Positions 30,386-38,585 of a stretch of DNA of 64,000 nucleotides are shown here, in pieces. The position numbers and the translations under genes are program-made. The stretch lies in NCBI GenBank assembly GCA_964523885.1, contig CAZFYX010000116.1, positions 24,516-88,515 of the forward strand. The letters are read 5' to 3'. The number at the start of each line of letters is the position of its first letter. Position 1 is the stretch's first letter. The notes below the pieces were generated by a model that had not been told where the DNA came from, did not search any database, and saw nothing but the letters and a program-made list of their open reading frames with translations. Source of the stretch: SHXO01 sp964523885. GTDB taxonomy: Bacteria; Pseudomonadota; Gammaproteobacteria; Burkholderiales; SHXO01.

Positions 30386-31605
30386 GCCCGCAGCACCCTG
30401 CGGCGCACGGAGTGCTGCGACTGGTCCTCGAGCTCGACGGCGAGGTGATCCAGCGCGCCGATCCGCACATCGGGCTGCTGCACCGGGCCACCGAGAAGCT
30501 CGCCGAGCACAAGACCTTCATCCAGTCTCTGCCGTACATGGACCGCCTGGACTACGTGTCCATGATGTGCAACGAGCACGCCTACTGCCTGGCGATCGAG
30601 AGGCTGCTCGGCATCCAGGTACCCGAGCGCGCGCAGTACATCCGCGTGATGTTCGACGAGATCACCCGCATCCTCAACCACCTGCTGTGGCTGGGTGCGC
30701 ACGGGCTCGACATCGGCGCGATGACCGTGTTCCTGTACTGCTTCCGCGAGCGCGAGGACCTGATGGACTGCTACGAGGCGGTCTCGGGCGCGCGCATGCA
30801 CGCCGCGTACTACCGCCCGGGCGGCGTGTACCGCGACCTGCCGGAGCGGATGCCGCAGTACCAGGAGTCCAGCCTGCGCAGCAAGGAGGACGTCAAGCGG
30901 CTCAACGCGAACCGGCAGGGCTCGCTGCTGGACTTCATCGAGGACTTCGCCAACCGCTTCCCGAAGCTGGTGGACGAGTACGAGACGCTGCTCACCGACA
31001 ACCGCATCTGGAAGCAGCGCACCGTGGGGATCGGCGTGGTGAGCCCCGACCGCGCGAAGGCGCTGGGCTTCACCGGCCCGATGCTGCGCGGCTCCGGGGT
31101 CGAGTGGGACCTGCGCAAGAAGCAGCCCTACGAGGTCTACGACCGCATGCAGTTCGACATCCCGGTGGGGGTGAACGGGGACTGCTACGACCGCTACCTG
31201 ATCCGGGTCGAGGAGATGCGGCAGAGCAACCGCATCGTCAGGCAGTGCATCGAGTGGCTGCGCCGCAACCCCGGTCCGGTGATCGTGGACGACCACAAGG
31301 TGGCGCCGCCGCACCGCGTCGACATGAAGTCGAACATGGAAGAGCTGATCCACCACTTCAAGCTCTTCACCGAGGGCATGCACGTGCCGCCCGGCGAGGC
31401 CTACGCGGCGGTGGAGCACCCCAAGGGCGAGTTCGGCATCTACCTGGTGTCCGACGGCGCCAACAAGCCCTATCGCCTGAAGATCCGCGCGCCGGGCTTC
31501 CCGCACCTCGCCGCCATGGACGAGATCGCGCGCGGCCACATGATCGCGGACGCGGTGGCCATCATCGGGACGATGGACATCGTTTTTGGCGAGATAGACA
31601 GATGA
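30352..31605 (+). CDS. nuoD: NADH-quinone oxidoreductase subunit D
   Basis: 49 kDa subunit that forms the quinone-binding site with NuoB, 417 residues. Conserved GPQHPAAHGVLRLVLELDGE, HRATEKLAE, and the C-terminal KIRAPGFPHLAAMDE and GTMDIVFGEIDR. It is homologous to NiFe hydrogenase large subunits but lacks the Ni ligands. The start ATG is the second of two copies of the same sequence. Repeat A5 starts right after the stop. Confidence 0.98.
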   Translation: MAEIRNYTMNFGPQHPAAHGVLRLVLELDGEVIQRADPHIGLLHRATEKLAEHKTFIQSLPYMDRLDYVSMMCNEHAYCLAIERLLGIQVPERAQYIRVMFDEITRILNHLLWLGAHGLDIGAMTVFLYCFREREDLMDCYEAVSGARMHAAYYRPGGVYRDLPERMPQYQESSLRSKEDVKRLNANRQGSLLDFIEDFANRFPKLVDEYETLLTDNRIWKQRTVGIGVVSPDRAKALGFTGPMLRGSGVEWDLRKKQPYEVYDRMQFDIPVGVNGDCYDRYLIRVEEMRQSNRIVRQCIEWLRRNPGPVIVDDHKVAPPHRVDMKSNMEELIHHFKLFTEGMHVPPGEAYAAVEHPKGEFGIYLVSDGANKPYRLKIRAPGFPHLAAMDEIARGHMIADAVAIIGTMDIVFGEIDR

Positions 31606-31700
31606 GGCTCCAGGCCCTAGGCGCTAGACGCCAGGTTCTTGTCGGCGCTGTGCGCCGACCTCTCCTGGGGTCTAGAGCCTGGAGCCTAGTGCCTGGAGCG
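31606..31700. repeat. Palindromic iteron element A5 (nuoD/nuoE gap)
   Basis: The left arm starts at the base after the nuoD stop (GGCTCCAGGCCCTAGG, then CTAGACGCCAGG). The core 31641-31659 is a variant GTCGGCGC-TGT-GCGCCGAC. The right arm holds CTGGGGTCTAGAGCC and GAGCCTAGTGCCTGGAGC. The final GGAG is 7 bases before the nuoE ATG and is the only SD in sight. Confidence 0.92.
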
Positions 31701-31705
31701 AAGCA

Positions 31706-32197
31706 ATGCTGAGCGCAGATTCCATCGCCCGCATCGACCGCGAGCTGGCCAAGTACCCGCCCGACCAGAAGCAGTCGGCGGTGATGTCCGCGCTCGCCAT
31801 CGCGCAGGACGAGCACAAGCACCTCACCACCGAGGTGATGGACTTCGTTGCCGACTACCTCGGCATGCCGCCCGTGGCGGTGTACGAAGTGGCCACCTTC
31901 TATTCCATGTACGACCTGGAGCCGGTCGGGCGCAACAAGGTGACGATCTGCACCAACCTGCCGTGCCAGCTGTCGGGCGCGAGCGAAGCCGCGCAGCACC
32001 TCAAGCGCTGCCTGGGCATCGGCTTCGGCGAGACCACGCCGGACGGGCAGTTCACGCTGAAGGAAGGCGAGTGCTTCGGCGCCTGCGGCGACGCGCCGGT
32101 GGTGCTGCTCAACAACAAGGAAATGCTCATCGGCATGAGCCCGGAAAAGATCGACCGGTTCATCGCCGATGCGCGCAAGGCGGGTGCCGACAAATGA
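31706..32197 (+). CDS. nuoE: NADH-quinone oxidoreductase subunit E
   Basis: 24 kDa subunit with a thioredoxin-like fold and the 2Fe-2S cluster N1a; 163 residues. Cluster ligands Cys in ICTNLPCQL and Cys in GECFGACGDAP. The sequence PPVAVYEVATFYSMYDLEPVG is typical. Its ribosome-binding site comes from repeat A5. The stop overlaps the nuoF start (ATGA). Confidence 0.98.
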   Translation: MLSADSIARIDRELAKYPPDQKQSAVMSALAIAQDEHKHLTTEVMDFVADYLGMPPVAVYEVATFYSMYDLEPVGRNKVTICTNLPCQLSGASEAAQHLKRCLGIGFGETTPDGQFTLKEGECFGACGDAPVVLLNNKEMLIGMSPEKIDRFIADARKAGADK

Positions 32198-33516
32198 TGC
32201 CCTCGTCCACGCCTCCTTTCGCACCCGGCGTGTTCGGGCCGGATGCGCTCATCCTCAAGGACCTCACCGGCACCAACTGGCGCCTGAAGGACTACGAGGC
32301 GCGCGGCGGCTACCAGGCCCTGCGCAAGATCCTCGCCGAGAAGATCCCTCCCGACGCGATCATCGCCGAGCTCAAGAAGTCGGCGCTGCGGGGCCGCGGC
32401 GGCGCCGGCTTCCCCACCGGGTTGAAGTGGAGCTTCATGCCGAAGAACTACACCGGGCAGAAGTACCTGGTGTGCAACTCGGACGAAGGCGAGCCCGGCA
32501 CCTTCAAGGACCGCGACATCCTGCGCTACAACCCGCACATCGTGATCGAGGGCATGGCCATCGGCGCGTACGTCATGGGGATCAGCGTCGGCTACAACTA
32601 CATCCACGGCGAGATCTGGGACGTGTACGAGCGCTTCGAGGAAGCGCTGCGCGAGGCCCGCGCCGCGGGCTACCTGGGCGGCAACATCCTGGGCTCGGAG
32701 TTCAGCTTCGAGCTGCACGCGCACCACGGGTTCGGCGCCTACATCTGCGGCGAGGAGACCGCGCTGCTCGAGTCGCTCGAGGGCAAGAAGGGCCAGCCGC
32801 GCTTCAAGCCGCCGTTCCCGGCCAGCTTCGGCCTGTACGGCAAGCCGACCACGATCAACAACACCGAGACCTTCGCCGCGGTGCCGTGGATCATCCGCAA
32901 CAGCGGCGACGCGTTCCTGGCGCTGGGCAAGCCCAACAACGGCGGCACCAAGATCTTCTCGGTGTCGGGCCACGTCGAGCGTCCCGGCAACTACGAGGTG
33001 AAGCTGGGGACGCCGTTCGCCAAGCTGCTGGAGATGGCCGGCGGCATGCGCGGCGGGCGCAAGCTGAAGGGCTGCATCCCGGGCGGCTCGTCGATGCCGG
33101 TGCTGCCCGGCGAGATCATGCTGCAGACCGACATGGACTACGACTCGATCGCCAAGGCCGGGTCGATGCTCGGGTCCGGCGCGGTGATCTGCATGGACGA
33201 GACCACCTGCATGGTGCGCGCGCTGCTGCGCCTGTCCTACTTCTACCACGAGGAGTCCTGCGGCCAGTGCACGCCCTGCCGCGAGGGCACCGGCTGGCTC
33301 TACCGCATGGTCCACCGCATCGAGCACGGCAAGGGCCGGCCCGAGGACCTGGACCTGCTCAACTCGGTGGCCGACAACATCCAGGGCCGCACCATCTGCG
33401 CGCTGGGCGATGCCGCCGCGATGCCGGTGCGCGCCTTCATCAAGCACTACCGCGACGAGTTCGCCTACCACATCGAGCACAAGCGATGCATGGTGGAAGA
33501 GCCGGCCTACGCGTGA
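32194..33516 (+). CDS. nuoF: NADH-quinone oxidoreductase subunit F
   Basis: NADH-oxidising subunit with FMN and the 4Fe-4S cluster N3; 440 residues. GRGGAGFPTGLKW binds FMN/NADH, with CNSDEGEPGTFKDRD and HAHHGFGAYICGEETAL further on; the cluster motif is ESCGQCTPCREG plus a later Cys in TICALGDAA. The start at 32194 overlaps the nuoE stop; a second ATG follows immediately at 32197. The frame extends upstream within nuoE, but that part is a shadow. Confidence 0.98.
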   Translation: MMPSSTPPFAPGVFGPDALILKDLTGTNWRLKDYEARGGYQALRKILAEKIPPDAIIAELKKSALRGRGGAGFPTGLKWSFMPKNYTGQKYLVCNSDEGEPGTFKDRDILRYNPHIVIEGMAIGAYVMGISVGYNYIHGEIWDVYERFEEALREARAAGYLGGNILGSEFSFELHAHHGFGAYICGEETALLESLEGKKGQPRFKPPFPASFGLYGKPTTINNTETFAAVPWIIRNSGDAFLALGKPNNGGTKIFSVSGHVERPGNYEVKLGTPFAKLLEMAGGMRGGRKLKGCIPGGSSMPVLPGEIMLQTDMDYDSIAKAGSMLGSGAVICMDETTCMVRALLRLSYFYHEESCGQCTPCREGTGWLYRMVHRIEHGKGRPEDLDLLNSVADNIQGRTICALGDAAAMPVRAFIKHYRDEFAYHIEHKRCMVEEPAYA

Positions 33517-33531
33517 GCGGACGAGAGCGAC

Positions 33532-35904
33532 ATGGCTGACGTGAACCTCGAGATCGACGGCAAGGCGGTCACCGTGCCCGCCAACGCCACGGTGATGGAG
33601 GCGGCCAACCGCCTGGGCATCTACATCCCGCACTTCTGCTATCACAAGAAGCTGTCGATCGCGGCCAACTGCCGCATGTGCCTGGTGCAGGTCGAGAAGG
33701 CGCCCAAGCCGCTGCCGGCCTGTGCCACGCCCGCCACCGAAGGCATGAAGGTCTTCACGCACTCGGCTGCCGCCGTGCAGGCGCAGAAGGGCGTGATGGA
33801 GTTCCTCCTGATCAATCACCCGCTCGACTGCCCGATCTGCGACCAGGGCGGCGAGTGCCAGCTGCAGGATCTGGCGGTCGGATACGGCGGCAGCAGCTCG
33901 CGCTACGGCGAGGAGAAGCGCCGCGTGGTGTCGAAGGACATTGGCCCGCTCGTCGCCGCCGAGGAGATGACCCGCTGCATCCACTGCACCCGCTGCGTGC
34001 GCTTCGGCCAGGAGATCGCCGGCATGCAGGAGCTGGGCATGGCGGGCCGGGGCGAGCACTCCGAGATCCTGAGCTTCGTCGGCCGCTCGGTGGATTCCGA
34101 GCTGTCCGGCAACATGATCGACGTGTGTCCGGTGGGCGCGCTGACGTCCAAGCCGTTCCGCTTCTCGGCGCGCACGTGGGAGCTCGCGCGGCGCAAGTCG
34201 GTGAGCCCGCACGACGGGCTGGGCTCCAACCTGATCGTCCAGGTCAAGGTCGACCGCGTGATGCGGGTGCTGCCCCTGGAGAACGAGGCGATCAACGAGT
34301 GCTGGCTGTCCGACAAGGATCGTTTCAGCTATGAGGGTCTGGATTCACCCGAGCGGCTGACGCGCCCGATGCTGAAGCGCGCTGACGGCAGCTGGGAAGA
34401 GGTGGAGTGGCCGATCGCGCTGGAAGCGGTCGCGCAGGGACTCAAGCGGGTGCGCGAGCAGTACGGACCGGCGCAGATCGGCGCACTGGCGACGCCGCAC
34501 TCGACCTTCGAGGAGCTCTATCTGCTGGGCAAGCTGATGCGCAGCCTGGGCAGCGAGAACGTCGACTTCCGCCTGCGCCAGGGCGACTTCTCGCAGGACG
34601 GCAAGGCCGGCGTGCCGTGGCTGGGGATGCCCATCGCGGACGTGAGCAGGCTCGACCGCGCGCTGGTGATCGGCAGCCAGCTCCGCAAGGACCAGCCGCT
34701 GCTCGCAGCGCGCATGCGGGTGGCGGCGCGCAAGGGCCTGCAGGTCAATCTCGTGCACTGTCTGGACGATGACCAGCTGCTGCCGGTGCGCGGCAAGCTG
34801 ATCGTGGCGCCAGCGGCGCTGGCTGCCGCGCTCGCTCAGGTGGTGCGTGTGGTCGCGGAGTCGAAGGGCGCAGCCGTCCCCGCGATCGCCGGCTCGTTCG
34901 CGGCCGATCCGAGCCGCGCTGACGCCGCGCGGCGCATCGCCGAGAGCCTGGCCGGCGGGACGAACAGCGCGGTGTTCCTGGGCAACCTGGCGCAGCATCA
35001 TCCCGATGCGACAGTCCTGCATCAGCTCGCGCACGAACTGGCGCAGCTGCTCGGTGCCCGGCTCGGCTTCCTCGGCGAGGCGGCGAACAGCGTGGGCGGC
35101 TACCTCGCCGGAGCCGTCCCTGCGGGTGCGGGGCTCGACGCGCGCGCCATGCTTGCGCAGCCGCGCAAGGCCTACCTGCTGTGGAATACCGAGGTCGAGC
35201 TGGACTGCCACGACCCCCATCAAGCGCTCGCGGCGATGCGCGCGGCGGACTTCGTCGTCGCCTTCTCCGCGTTCCGCCATCGCGCGGCCGAGTACGCGCA
35301 CGTGCTGCTGCCCATCGGCGCATTTACCGAGACCGCCGGCACGTTCGTCAACACCGAGGGGAGGGCGCAGAGCTTCGCCGGGGTGGTCAAGCCGATCGGC
35401 GAAGCCCGCCCGGGATGGAAGGTGCTGCGCGTGCTGGGCAGCGTGCTCGGCGTGCCCGGATTCGGTTTCGAGAGCGCCGAGGAAGTGCGCACCGAAGCTT
35501 TCGCCGGCGTGGACATCGCGGGCCGGCTGTCCAATGTACCGGCAGGGGCGACCGCGCGGGGGCCTGCCGCCTCGACCGGCATCCAGCGCATCGCCGAGGT
35601 GCCGATCCACTTCGCCGACGCGCTCGCGCGCCGCTCCGCGCCGCTGCAGATGACCCGCGACGCGGCCAGGCCGGCCGCGCGCATGTCCGCCGCGCTGATG
35701 AGCCGGCTCGGACTCGGCGAAGGCGACCGCGTGCGGATCGCGCAGGGCGCCGGCAGCGCCGTGCTGAAGGCGGTGCTCGACCCGGCGGTGCCCGCCGACT
35801 GTGTCCGCGTGGCCGCCAGCCATCCCTCGACGGCAGGCCTGGGCGAGATGTTCGGCACGGTGACCATCGAGAAGGTCACCCAGGGTGCGGAGGTGGCTGC
35901 CTGA
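33532..35904 (+). CDS. nuoG: NADH-quinone oxidoreductase subunit G
   Basis: 75 kDa iron-sulfur subunit, 790 residues. N-terminal 2Fe-2S site (HFCYHKKLSIAANCRMC and later Cys), the HxxxCxxC-type region LDCPICDQGGECQLQD, HCTRCVRFGQEIAG, and MIDVCPVGALTSKPF. A molybdopterin-oxidoreductase-like C-terminal part carries no evident cofactor site. A longer variant than average, in line with betaproteobacterial homologues. Its TGA shares the A with the nuoH ATG. Confidence 0.97.
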   Translation: MADVNLEIDGKAVTVPANATVMEAANRLGIYIPHFCYHKKLSIAANCRMCLVQVEKAPKPLPACATPATEGMKVFTHSAAAVQAQKGVMEFLLINHPLDCPICDQGGECQLQDLAVGYGGSSSRYGEEKRRVVSKDIGPLVAAEEMTRCIHCTRCVRFGQEIAGMQELGMAGRGEHSEILSFVGRSVDSELSGNMIDVCPVGALTSKPFRFSARTWELARRKSVSPHDGLGSNLIVQVKVDRVMRVLPLENEAINECWLSDKDRFSYEGLDSPERLTRPMLKRADGSWEEVEWPIALEAVAQGLKRVREQYGPAQIGALATPHSTFEELYLLGKLMRSLGSENVDFRLRQGDFSQDGKAGVPWLGMPIADVSRLDRALVIGSQLRKDQPLLAARMRVAARKGLQVNLVHCLDDDQLLPVRGKLIVAPAALAAALAQVVRVVAESKGAAVPAIAGSFAADPSRADAARRIAESLAGGTNSAVFLGNLAQHHPDATVLHQLAHELAQLLGARLGFLGEAANSVGGYLAGAVPAGAGLDARAMLAQPRKAYLLWNTEVELDCHDPHQALAAMRAADFVVAFSAFRHRAAEYAHVLLPIGAFTETAGTFVNTEGRAQSFAGVVKPIGEARPGWKVLRVLGSVLGVPGFGFESAEEVRTEAFAGVDIAGRLSNVPAGATARGPAASTGIQRIAEVPIHFADALARRSAPLQMTRDAARPAARMSAALMSRLGLGEGDRVRIAQGAGSAVLKAVLDPAVPADCVRVAASHPSTAGLGEMFGTVTIEKVTQGAEVAA

Positions 35905-36929
35905 TGGACGCCCTCCAGCAGCTCTTCGGTCCGCTGTGGCCCGCGGTGTGGACCACCGTGAAGATCGTCGCCATCGTCCTGCCGCTGATGGGCTGCGTGG
36001 CCTATCTGACCCTGGCCGAGCGCAAGGTCATCGGCTTCATGCAGGTGCGCATCGGCCCGAACCGGGTCGGTCCGCTGGGCCTGCTGCAGCCCATCGCCGA
36101 CGCGATCAAGCTGCTGACCAAGGAGATCATCATCCCGTCCGGCGCGAACAAGTTCCTGTTCGTGATCGCGCCGGTCATGTCGATCATGCCCGCGCTGGCG
36201 GCCTGGGCGGTGATCCCGTTCGCGCCGGAGATGGTGCTGGCCAACGTGAACGCCGGCCTGCTCTACATCATGGCCATCACCTCGATGGGCGTGTACGGCG
36301 TCATCATCGCCGGCTGGGCGTCGAACTCCAAGTACGCCTTCCTCGGCAGCCTGCGCTCGGCCGCGCAGATCGTGGCCTACGAGATCGCGATGGGCTTCGC
36401 GCTGGTGTGCGTGCTGATGATGTCGCAGAGCCTGAACCTCTCCGACATCGTCAACCGGCAGCACAGCGGCTGGGGTGCGCTGTCCTGGAACTTCATCCCG
36501 CTGTTCCCGATGTTCGTGGTCTACATCATCTCCGGGGTGGCCGAGACCAACCGCGCGCCGTTCGACGTCGCCGAAGGCGAATCCGAGATCGTCGCCGGCT
36601 TCCACGTCGAGTACTCCGGCATGGCCTTCGCCATCTTCTTCCTGGCCGAGTACGCCAACATGATCCTGGTGGCGACGCTGTGCGCCACCATGTTCCTCGG
36701 CGGCTGGCTCTCGCCGATCCCGGGCCTGCCGGACGGCTTCTGGTGGCTGGCGGCGAAGGTCGCCTTCGTCCTGTTCCTGTTCCTGTGGTTCCGCGCGACC
36801 TTCCCGCGCTACCGCTACGACCAGATCATGCGCCTGGGCTGGAAGGTGTTCATCCCGGTCACGCTGGTGTGGGTGGTGGTGATCGGCGCGTGGATGCAGA
36901 CGCCCTGGTGGCTGTGGGGGCCGAAATGA
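35904..36929 (+). CDS. nuoH: NADH-quinone oxidoreductase subunit H
   Basis: Membrane subunit that lines the quinone entry channel, 341 residues with about eight transmembrane helices. Motifs LAERKVIGFMQVRIGPNRVGP, RSAAQIVAYEIAMGF, AETNRAPFDVAEGESEIVAGF and RATFPRYRYDQIMRLGWK. Start overlaps the nuoG stop; its own stop overlaps the nuoI ATG. The longer frame upstream (from 35181) is a shadow of nuoG. Confidence 0.98.
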   Translation: MDALQQLFGPLWPAVWTTVKIVAIVLPLMGCVAYLTLAERKVIGFMQVRIGPNRVGPLGLLQPIADAIKLLTKEIIIPSGANKFLFVIAPVMSIMPALAAWAVIPFAPEMVLANVNAGLLYIMAITSMGVYGVIIAGWASNSKYAFLGSLRSAAQIVAYEIAMGFALVCVLMMSQSLNLSDIVNRQHSGWGALSWNFIPLFPMFVVYIISGVAETNRAPFDVAEGESEIVAGFHVEYSGMAFAIFFLAEYANMILVATLCATMFLGGWLSPIPGLPDGFWWLAAKVAFVLFLFLWFRATFPRYRYDQIMRLGWKVFIPVTLVWVVVIGAWMQTPWWLWGPK

Positions 36930-37417
36930 TCTCACGCATCGGCGAGATCTTCCGCACGTTCCTGCTCTACGAGCTGGTGCGCGGCATGATGTTGACCGGC
37001 CGGCACCTGTTCGCCCGCAAGATCACCATCCAGTTCCCGGAGGAGAAGACACCGTACTCGCCGCGCTTCCGCGGCCTGCATGCGCTGCGCCGGTATCCCA
37101 ACGGGGAAGAGCGCTGCATCGCCTGCAAGCTGTGCGAGGCGGTCTGCCCGGCGCTGGCCATCACCATCGAGTCGGAGCAGCGCGAGGACAACACGCGCCG
37201 CACCACGCGCTACGACATCGACCTGACCAAGTGCATCTTCTGCGGCTTCTGCGAGGAGTCCTGCCCGGTCGACTCGATCGTCGAGACCCGCATCCTCGAG
37301 TACCACGGCGAGAAGCGCGGGGACCTGCTCTACACCAAGGAGATGCTGCTCGCGGTGGGCGACCGCTACGAGGAGCAGATCGCCAAGGACCGCGCCGCGG
37401 ACGCTGCGTACCGATGA
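36926..37417 (+). CDS. nuoI: NADH-quinone oxidoreductase subunit I
   Basis: Ferredoxin-like subunit with two 4Fe-4S clusters N6a and N6b; 163 residues. The motifs CIACKLCEAVCP and CIFCGFCEESCP are intact. N-terminal amphipathic helix FLLYELVRGMMLTGRHLF docks to the membrane arm. Overlaps nuoH by four bases. A 136-base gap with repeat B5 precedes nuoJ. Confidence 0.98.
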   Translation: MISRIGEIFRTFLLYELVRGMMLTGRHLFARKITIQFPEEKTPYSPRFRGLHALRRYPNGEERCIACKLCEAVCPALAITIESEQREDNTRRTTRYDIDLTKCIFCGFCEESCPVDSIVETRILEYHGEKRGDLLYTKEMLLAVGDRYEEQIAKDRAADAAYR

Positions 37418-37441
37418 GCTGCACTGCCACAAACCACATTC

Positions 37442-37517
37442 ACCGCAGAGGACGCAGAGGTACGCGGAGGAACAGCGAGAGGGAACTTCCTCTGCGTACC
37501 TCTGCGTCCTCTGCGGT
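37442..37517. repeat. Palindromic iteron element B5 (nuoI/nuoJ gap)
   Basis: The left arm 37442-37472 and the right arm 37487-37517 are reverse complements at 30 of 31 positions, with a 14-base loop. Words are GCAGAGGAC, GCAGAGGTAC and GCGGAGGA. This is the most perfect hairpin of the B family and would form a 31-bp stem in the nuo transcript. Confidence 0.93.
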
Positions 37518-37553
37518 CAGCGCGGTTCACGGCGCTCCGGGAGCCGCCCACGC

Positions 37554-38174
37554 ATGACCTTCCAGACCGCAGTCTTCTACGTCTTCGCCGCGATCCTGCT
37601 GTTCGCGGCGCTGCGCGTGATCACCGCCCGCAACCCGGTGCACTCGGCGCTGTTCCTGGTGCTCGCGTTCGCCACGGCATCGGGGCTCTGGATGCTGCTG
37701 GAAGCGGAATTCCTCGCCATCGCACTGATCCTGGTCTACATCGGGGCGGTGATGGTGCTGTTCCTGTTCGTGGTGATGATGCTGGACATCAACATCGACC
37801 GCCTGCGCGAGGGCTACTGGGACTATCTGGTTCCCGGGCTCGCCGTGGCCGGCATCATGGTGGTGGAGATGCTGGTGGTGGTCATGGGCCGCAGCTACGG
37901 CCTGATCGCCATGCAGAATCCGGCGCCCAAGGGGCCCGGCTACAGCAACACGAAGGAGCTCGGCCAGCTGCTCTACACGCAGTACGTCTACCCGTTCGAG
38001 CTCGCTTCGGTGATCCTGCTGGTCGCCATCGTCGCCGCCATTGCGCTGACCTTGCGCCGGCGCAAGGACTCCAAGTTCCAGGATCCGGCCCGCCAGGTGG
38101 TGGTGCGCAAGCAGGACCGGATCCGCATCGTGTCGATGCCGGCCGAGAAGGCGGCCTCCAAACAGCAGCCATGA
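37554..38174 (+). CDS. nuoJ: NADH-quinone oxidoreductase subunit J
   Basis: Membrane subunit of complex I, 206 residues with about five transmembrane segments. The conserved helix 3 region FLAIALILVYIGAVMVLFLFVVMMLDI is present, followed by NIDRLREGYW. The C-terminus is basic. Overlaps nuoK by four bases. Confidence 0.97.
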   Translation: MTFQTAVFYVFAAILLFAALRVITARNPVHSALFLVLAFATASGLWMLLEAEFLAIALILVYIGAVMVLFLFVVMMLDINIDRLREGYWDYLVPGLAVAGIMVVEMLVVVMGRSYGLIAMQNPAPKGPGYSNTKELGQLLYTQYVYPFELASVILLVAIVAAIALTLRRRKDSKFQDPARQVVVRKQDRIRIVSMPAEKAASKQQP

Positions 38175-38476
38175 TCACGCTCTCGCACTACCTCGGCCTC
38201 GGCGCGATCCTGTTCGCCATCAGCGTGGTGGGAATCTTCCTCAACCGCAAGAACGTGATCATCCTGCTGATGGCGATCGAGCTGAACCTGCTCGCGGTCA
38301 ACATGAACTTCGTGGCCTTCTCGCACTACCTGCAGGACATGGCCGGGCAGGTGTTCGTGTTCTTCATCCTGACCGTGGCCGCGGCCGAATCGGCCATCGG
38401 CCTGGCCATCCTGGTCTGCCTGTTCCGCAACCTGCGCACGATCAACGTCGATGACCTGGGGAGTTTGAAGGGATGA
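38171..38476 (+). CDS. nuoK: NADH-quinone oxidoreductase subunit K
   Basis: Small proton-channel subunit, 101 residues, three transmembrane helices. The conserved Glu residues lie in LLMAIELNLLAVNMNF and TVAAAESAIGLAILV. Start overlaps the nuoJ stop; repeat C3 begins on the base after its TGA. Confidence 0.98.
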   Translation: MITLSHYLGLGAILFAISVVGIFLNRKNVIILLMAIELNLLAVNMNFVAFSHYLQDMAGQVFVFFILTVAAAESAIGLAILVCLFRNLRTINVDDLGSLKG

Positions 38477-38569
38477 GGCTAGAGGCGAGAGGCAAGGGGC
38501 TAGAGGGGTGTCGCCGGCGCGGAGCGCCGGGCTTTGCCTCTCGCCTCTTGCCTCTCGCCTCTAGCCTGT
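38477..38569. repeat. Palindromic iteron element C3 (nuoK/nuoL gap)
   Basis: Heptamer units GGCTAGA, GGCGAGA and GGCAAGG in the left arm; the core 38514-38530 is CCGGCGC-GGA-GCGCCGG; the right arm has GCCTCTC, GCCTCTT and GCCTCTA units. It starts flush with the nuoK stop and ends 17 bases before nuoL. Confidence 0.92.
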
Positions 38570-38585
38570 CTGCGAATCGAGCAGC

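Noticed and set aside
29436..31605. nuoCD fusion gene broken by insertion
   Set aside because: nuoC and nuoD both have complete ends and betaproteobacteria usually carry them as separate genes; the duplicated nuoD start explains the extra sequence.
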